A DNA stretch of 64,000 nucleotides from Glutamicibacter sp. JL.03c (lineage in GTDB: Bacteria > Actinomycetota > Actinomycetes > Actinomycetales > Micrococcaceae): assembly GCF_025854375.1 (NCBI RefSeq), contig NZ_CP107575.1, positions 3,522,857-3,586,856 on the forward strand. The letters are read 5' to 3'. The notes under the pieces are model-generated. The model made no database searches. It was not told the DNA's origin and saw nothing but the letters and a program-made list of their open reading frames with translations. The translations under genes and the position numbers were made by a program. Every line of letters starts with the position of its first letter. Positions within the stretch are counted from its first letter, which is position 1. Below are positions 60,238 to 64,000 of this stretch, in pieces.

Positions 60238-60253
60238 TGTTTCACGTGAAACA
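60238..60253. promoter_or_regulatory. parS site 7 (perfect, upstream of parA)
   Basis: Perfect TGTTTCACGTGAAACA, 56 bases upstream of the parA GTG, in the parA promoter region. Confidence 0.95.
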
Positions 60254-60357
60254 TTCAAAACAAGTCATTTAGTTTGCCAATCGCTTTCAATCGGCAGATC
60301 TCCGCAAAATGAAGCCACCGGCAAGCCTAGAACTATTTAACAGACTATCGCGTTGGG

Positions 60358-60999
60358 CTAGCCAACCTTAATGCGAACCACCGTAGTAGGCTCCGCGAGG
60401 AAATCTTCACCGACAGTCAAGACTTCAGTTTCCTTGCCCCCGAGCTTGCGAATGGCCTTCGAGGCCTTATCGATCTCTTCAGCGGCCGAACGACCCTTGA
60501 TGGCGATAAGCTCGCCCTGGCCATGCAGCAGTGGGATTGTAAGTCCAGCCAAGTTGGTCAACGCCGATACAGCCCGTGCGGTGACGTAGCGAGCATTTAC
60601 GGCATCGACCATCTGCTCGGCGCGTCCGCGCATGACGGTCACGTTATCCAAGCCAAGGTCATCGATGACCTCGGAGAGCCAGATGCAGCGGCGTTCCAGG
60701 GGCTCGATAAGAGTGAGCTTCAGATCCGGACGTGCGATGGCCAAGCAGAGGCCTGGCAGGCCCGCTCCCGAGCCTACGTCGGCAACCTCGACATCGCGCT
60801 CCATGACAGACTCGATGACCGCGCAGTTGAGCACGTGGCGCGACCACAAGCGTGGAACTTCACGAGGACCGAGCAGCCCGCGTTCGATACCTGAGGTAGC
60901 CAGATGCTGGACGTAGCGCTTGGCTAGATCCAGGCGGTCACCGAAGATCTTCTCGGCGGCCAGGGTCTCTTCTGCAGTAAGGCTGAGATCCTCAGTCAT
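60358..60999 (-). CDS. rsmG: 16S rRNA (guanine-N7)-methyltransferase RsmG
   Basis: A 213-residue methyltransferase. VADVGSGAGLPGLCLAIARPDLKLTLIEPLERRCIWLSEV binds S-adenosylmethionine, and WSRHVLNCAVIESVM precedes it. It methylates G527 of 16S rRNA. Sits between jag and parA as usual. Confidence 0.94.
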   Translation of the reverse strand: MTEDLSLTAEETLAAEKIFGDRLDLAKRYVQHLATSGIERGLLGPREVPRLWSRHVLNCAVIESVMERDVEVADVGSGAGLPGLCLAIARPDLKLTLIEPLERRCIWLSEVIDDLGLDNVTVMRGRAEQMVDAVNARYVTARAVSALTNLAGLTIPLLHGQGELIAIKGRSAAEEIDKASKAIRKLGGKETEVLTVGEDFLAEPTTVVRIKVG

Positions 61000-61045
61000 G
61001 GTCTTGGTCCTTTAGGTCGATCAGCACGCGGCTGCGTATTGTTGC

Positions 61046-61573
61046 TTAGCTGTCCACTACCGAGATAACGATATGGCGTCGAGTTGATTCGCCTTCGGAT
61101 TCCGAATGCAGTCCTGCCTCGGCGATCACGTCGTGCACGAGCTTGCGCTCGTAGGCGCTCATTGGTTCCAAATGGACTTTTTCACCGGTCTCGCGGGCAC
61201 TGGCAATGGCGTCCTCGGCCAGCTTCTTGAGCTGCTCAGCACGATCTGCGCGGTAGCCTGCTATGTCCAAGATCAATCGTGAACGCTCACCGGTGGCTGT
61301 AAGGACTGCCAATCGGGTCAGCTCCTGAAGGGCGTCCAGGATCTCCCCGTTCTTGCCCACCAGGCTGCCCAAGGAGGTGTTTTCGTCCTCAGTCACGATG
61401 GAGATGTAGGTGCGTCCACCGCGGATTTCGATGTCGATGTCGCCGTCGAGATCAGCGATATCAAGAAGCTCTTCGAGGTAGTCTGCAGCGACTTCGCCCT
61501 CGTCCAATACCTCTTGCTCATCATCAATCTGAGCTTCAAGCTCGCGTGCGTCGATATTCTCGGTTGCAGTCAT
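61046..61573 (-). CDS. jag: Jag/KhpB-type RNA-binding protein (KH and R3H)
   Basis: A 175-residue protein with an acidic N-terminus, a KH domain (DGDIDIEIRGGRTYISIVTEDENTSLGSLVGKNGEILDALQELTRLAVL, with GKNG loop), and an R3H domain (ERKLVHDVIAEAGLHSESEGESTRRHIVIS). It lacks the Jag-N domain. Between yidC and rsmG. The yidC stop is 2 bases away. Confidence 0.92.
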   Translation of the reverse strand: MTATENIDARELEAQIDDEQEVLDEGEVAADYLEELLDIADLDGDIDIEIRGGRTYISIVTEDENTSLGSLVGKNGEILDALQELTRLAVLTATGERSRLILDIAGYRADRAEQLKKLAEDAIASARETGEKVHLEPMSAYERKLVHDVIAEAGLHSESEGESTRRHIVISVVDS

Positions 61574-61575
61574 CG

Positions 61576-62550
61576 CTACTTCTTCTTCCGGCGGTTATTA
61601 CGCTTTGGTTGTTCACGCTGGCCCTTGGCAGCCTGCTTTGCGGCTTCTTCTGCAGCGGCAGCTGCATCTTCCTTCTTAACGCCTACAGGTGGCAGGCCCC
61701 TGGCTGCACGGCGAGCATTCAGCTCACGCTCTGCTTCCGAACCTGGGGTTGGGTTGTTACGGATAACCCAGAACTGCTGGCCCAAAGTCCACAGGTTGGT
61801 TGCGGTCCAGTAAATCAGAACACCAACTGGGAAGTTGATGCCACCGATACCGAAGACCAAAGGCAGGATGTACAGCATCATCTTCTGCTGCTGCATGAAC
61901 GGGCCCTCGAGGGCTTCCTTGCTCATGTTCTTGGTCATCAGCTGGCGCTGGGTGAAGAACTGTGATGCAGTCATCGCTAGGATCATGACCACGGCAACGA
62001 TGATCACAGCCCAATTCATAGAGCCAGAGTTAATGGTTCCAAGGAAGGTCTCGGACAGCGGAGCACCGAAGATCTGCGCGCTATCGAAGCTACGAATGTT
62101 CTCAACGGACAATGCACCAACGGACTGGCCGTTCTCGCTGGCGTGGGATGCGTTGTTCAGTACGCGGAACAGCGCAAAGAAGAAGGGCATCTGGATCAGC
62201 AGCGGAAGGCATGAAGACAGAGGGTTGGTCTTATGCTTCTTGAACAGCTCTTGCTGCTCTTGAACCATGGCCTGACGCGACATCTGGTCGGTCTTGCCCT
62301 TGTACTTAGCCTGCAGCTTGCGAAGGTCAGGCTGCAGTGCTTGCATGGCGCGCTGCGACTTGATCTGCTTGACGAAGACCGGAATCAGCAGGGTACGGAT
62401 CAACAGCACAAGGAAGATGATCGACAGGGTCCAGGTAACGCCTGACCCTTCATCCATCCCAATCCGGGTGAACAGTTCGTGGAAAGCCCACAAAACCCAC
62501 GACACCGCATATGTAAACGGAGTCAATATCGTGTCTAGGAAGTTGTTCAT
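61576..62550 (-). CDS. yidC: Membrane protein insertase YidC
   Basis: A 324-residue Oxa1/YidC protein with five helices. LLIRTLLIPVFVKQIKSQRAMQALQPDLRKLQAKYKGKTDQMSRQAMVQEQQELFKKHKTNPLSSCLPLLIQMPFFFALFRVL is the core with the conserved Arg in the first helix region; the C-terminus is very basic (RRKKK), for ribosome docking. Starts one base into the yidD stop. Confidence 0.95.
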   Translation of the reverse strand: MNNFLDTILTPFTYAVSWVLWAFHELFTRIGMDEGSGVTWTLSIIFLVLLIRTLLIPVFVKQIKSQRAMQALQPDLRKLQAKYKGKTDQMSRQAMVQEQQELFKKHKTNPLSSCLPLLIQMPFFFALFRVLNNASHASENGQSVGALSVENIRSFDSAQIFGAPLSETFLGTINSGSMNWAVIIVAVVMILAMTASQFFTQRQLMTKNMSKEALEGPFMQQQKMMLYILPLVFGIGGINFPVGVLIYWTATNLWTLGQQFWVIRNNPTPGSEAERELNARRAARGLPPVGVKKEDAAAAAEEAAKQAAKGQREQPKRNNRRKKK

Positions 62551-62927
62551 CAGTGGTCGAGCTCCTTGCGGCCGCTATCCGCGGCGTCTTCATCGTCGGG
62601 AATCACAGGATGATTCAGAACTATGATCCTCGGCAGTTTGCCTTCTGGCCAAATCCTTGGTCCCTCGGGAACATGATCGACGCCTCCGTGAGACCACGGA
62701 TTGCACCGAAGGATACGCCAAGTGGTCAGTCCGGCACCTTTAATAACGCCGTGCTGAGTCACTGCTTCGAGCCCATAGGCAGAACAGCTAGGAAAGTATC
62801 GGCATACATCGCCATAAAGCGGCGAGATGATTTTTCGGTAGATCTTGAGCAACCCGATAACTATGTTGCGTGGAATATCGATGATGAACCACAAAACACC
62901 GGTCCGGGGAGCAGAATCCTTACGCAT
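62550..62927 (-). CDS. yidD: Membrane protein insertion efficiency factor YidD
   Basis: A 125-residue Yid[63 protein letters not shown] is the family core. The start is the ATG overlapping the rnpA stop (TGATG). The C-terminus extends beyond the core by about 35 acidic residues. Confidence 0.93.
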   Translation of the reverse strand: MRKDSAPRTGVLWFIIDIPRNIVIGLLKIYRKIISPLYGDVCRYFPSCSAYGLEAVTQHGVIKGAGLTTWRILRCNPWSHGGVDHVPEGPRIWPEGKLPRIIVLNHPVIPDDEDAADSGRKELDH

Positions 62928-63280
62928 CAGCGATCCTCGAGCTTCCGTAACGCAGCTGAAAATGATGCGTTTATCTGGGAACGAAGTTCTTCCCACGAAA
63001 GTTCCGCGGCACCTGGAAGCGCACGCACGACAATATCGATATCGCCATCCACGCGCCGAAGCTCGTGGGCGATTTCCCGCATTCGTCGTTTAGCGAGGTT
63101 CCTTTTAACGGCGATACCTACAGCCTTGGAAACTATGAATCCAAACCGGTCCCCGGCAAACTCATCGGTCTGACGACGGCGTGCATATAGCACGACGTTC
63201 CGGCGTCCGCTTCGGACGCCGGAACGTACTGTGGCTGTAAGATCCTGCGCTAGGCGCAGTCGCTGATTCTTTGGCAACAT
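62927..63280 (-). CDS. rnpA: Ribonuclease P protein component
   Basis: A 117-residue protein that helps RNase P RNA cut tRNA 5' leaders. [35 protein letters not shown] and [28 protein letters not shown] (RNR motif) are typical. Follows rpmH. Confidence 0.95.
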   Translation of the reverse strand: MLPKNQRLRLAQDLTATVRSGVRSGRRNVVLYARRRQTDEFAGDRFGFIVSKAVGIAVKRNLAKRRMREIAHELRRVDGDIDIVVRALPGAAELSWEELRSQINASFSAALRKLEDR

Positions 63281-63345
63281 GTTTTTTGGACCAACTCTTT
63301 AGTTGAGCTCGTTGAAATCATGAAGCCAACAGCTGATTAGCAAAT

Positions 63346-63483
63346 TTATGCTGAGAGTTCGGAACGGCCCTTGCCGCGACGTGCCGAAAGGATGGCACGA
63401 CCTGCACGGGTACGCATACGAAGACGGAAACCGTGCTTCTTCGAACGACGACGGTTGTTAGGCTGAAAAGTCCGCTTGCTCAC
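63346..63483 (-). CDS. rpmH: 50S ribosomal protein L34
   Basis: A 45-residue L34: [20 protein letters not shown], then [27 protein letters not shown] start at 63483 with TTGGAG 7 bases upstream. It is too short for the usual length cutoff but its sequence is unmistakable. First gene of the rpmH-rnpA-yidD-yidC-jag-rsmG operon. Confidence 0.97.
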   Translation of the reverse strand: MSKRTFQPNNRRRSKKHGFRLRMRTRAGRAILSARRGKGRSELSA

Positions 63484-64000
63484 GGTGACACTCCAAGACG
63501 ATCTAGATGATGCGTTCTTCCCGTTGACTAGCTAGCTCGATAACAACAGGTTGACGCTCGTACTTTTTATAATATGTGCGTTATTTGCGGGCTCTTCGAA
63601 AATGAGCAAGTCGCAAATTGAAGCACACAGGACTGAATAACAATAGAAAAATGCGCGCCATAGGTCAAATTGGCGCTGAAGTACTGCCAACGACTCGGAA
63701 CAGAAGAGTTGACCTGTGAATAATCTACCTCAAACTTGTGGATTACTCACTTCCAGAAGGAAAGAAAGTTCACATGTTTACGAGAAACCGCTAGTCATCT
63801 CCCAGCGTAAAACGCACATCTTCAAGGGAAAACCCGTTTTCCACACCTTTGGGGCCAAGTTTTTCCACCGAGCTGTGCATAACTGTGTGGATGGTGGATA
63901 GAATCAATGGAGGCGTCGCCCAAAAAGCGGCGTTTTCGAGCCTTGAAAACAGGTTTCGTGTGACCAACATTGCATTTTTGACGAGAGTGGGGCGCCCTTA
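63484..64000. promoter_or_regulatory. dnaA: rpmH-dnaA intergenic region with DnaA boxes
   Basis: No gene is seen. A perfect TTATNCACA-type box (minus) lies at 63874-63882, with one-mismatch boxes at 63737-63745 and 63837-63845, and weaker ones at 63886 and 63893. The AT-rich part spans about 63560-63660. The promoters for rpmH (leftward) and dnaA (rightward, start beyond base 64000) must be here. dnaA itself is not in the window; the symbol refers to its expected position. Confidence 0.65.

Overview
The window comes from a high-GC Gram-positive chromosome, close to the replication origin. The rpmH-rnpA-yidD-yidC-jag-rsmG-parA-parB block, seven ParB-binding parS sites, and murJ/trxB/trxA near parAB are typical of Actinobacteria. 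The SAM-I/IV-type riboswitch, myo-inositol-phosphate synthase and protein similarities recalled from memory suggest Micrococcaceae (Arthrobacter/Glutamicibacter-like). This placement is an inference; no database was searched. dnaA should lie just right of base 64000.

Layout. (1) 1-7364: a RiPP gene cluster on the + strand. It holds the end of an ABC-2 permease, a 42-residue membrane peptide, a kinase-like protein, a HopA1-like protein, three short precursor peptides ending in Cys (two almost identical), an EpiD/LanD-like flavoprotein decarboxylase, a second kinase-like protein with a broken HGD motif, and a pair of M16-type peptidases (one with HxxEH, one without). This matches class V lanthipeptides (lanthidins: LanK/LanY/LanX plus LanD), and the cores predict a C-terminal AviMeCys ring. 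A convergent two-component system (7387-9430) follows. (2) 9483-15311: OhrR-type regulator with a perfect 20-bp palindrome nearby, pirin, GNAT, MFS and ZIP transporters, and dnaB. (3) 15312-15967: a DnaA-box-rich intergenic region ending in a perfect 52-bp palindrome. (4) 15968-28698: flavin reductase with a SAM riboswitch, thioesterase, RibD-like reductase, sugar dehydrogenase lipoprotein, CoA-transferase, the rpsF-ssb-rpsR-rplI operon, an SGNH acyltransferase, M18 aminopeptidase and others. (5) 28766-32572: an ABC transporter plus two-component system operon. (6) 32715-36643: DUF218 protein, FAD oxidoreductase and GT-C glycosyltransferase. (7) 36873-43674: a nonulosonate (sialic acid/Kdn-like) cell-surface polymer operon. 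(8) 43957-52947: ino1, an operon of three tiny genes, cca, Nudix, murJ, a murJ-partner pseudokinase, trxB and trxA. (9) 53000-57849: almost 5 kb without an intact gene, holding parS sites and a decayed IS3-family transposase. (10) 57850-64000: parB, parA, rsmG, jag, yidC, yidD, rnpA, rpmH and the start of the dnaA upstream region.

How the parts work together. In the RiPP cluster the two kinase-like proteins and the HopA1 protein would dehydrate and cyclise the precursors, and the flavoprotein would decarboxylate the C-terminal Cys. The M16 pair would remove the leader, and the ABC transporter would export or confer immunity. A strong stem-loop between the precursors and the downstream enzyme genes probably sets a high precursor-to-enzyme transcript ratio. 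In the polymer locus a synthase without a SAF domain feeds a cytidylyltransferase fused to a HAD phosphatase, followed by four glycosyltransferase-like proteins linked by GTGA/ATGA-type overlaps. Near the origin, ParA/ParB and the parS array form the chromosome segregation centre.

The most interesting items are the class V-like lanthipeptide cluster with duplicated precursors, the uncharacterised operon of three small peptides at 45239-45702, the DnaA-box cluster with the 52-bp palindrome beside dnaB, and the gene-poor parS region.
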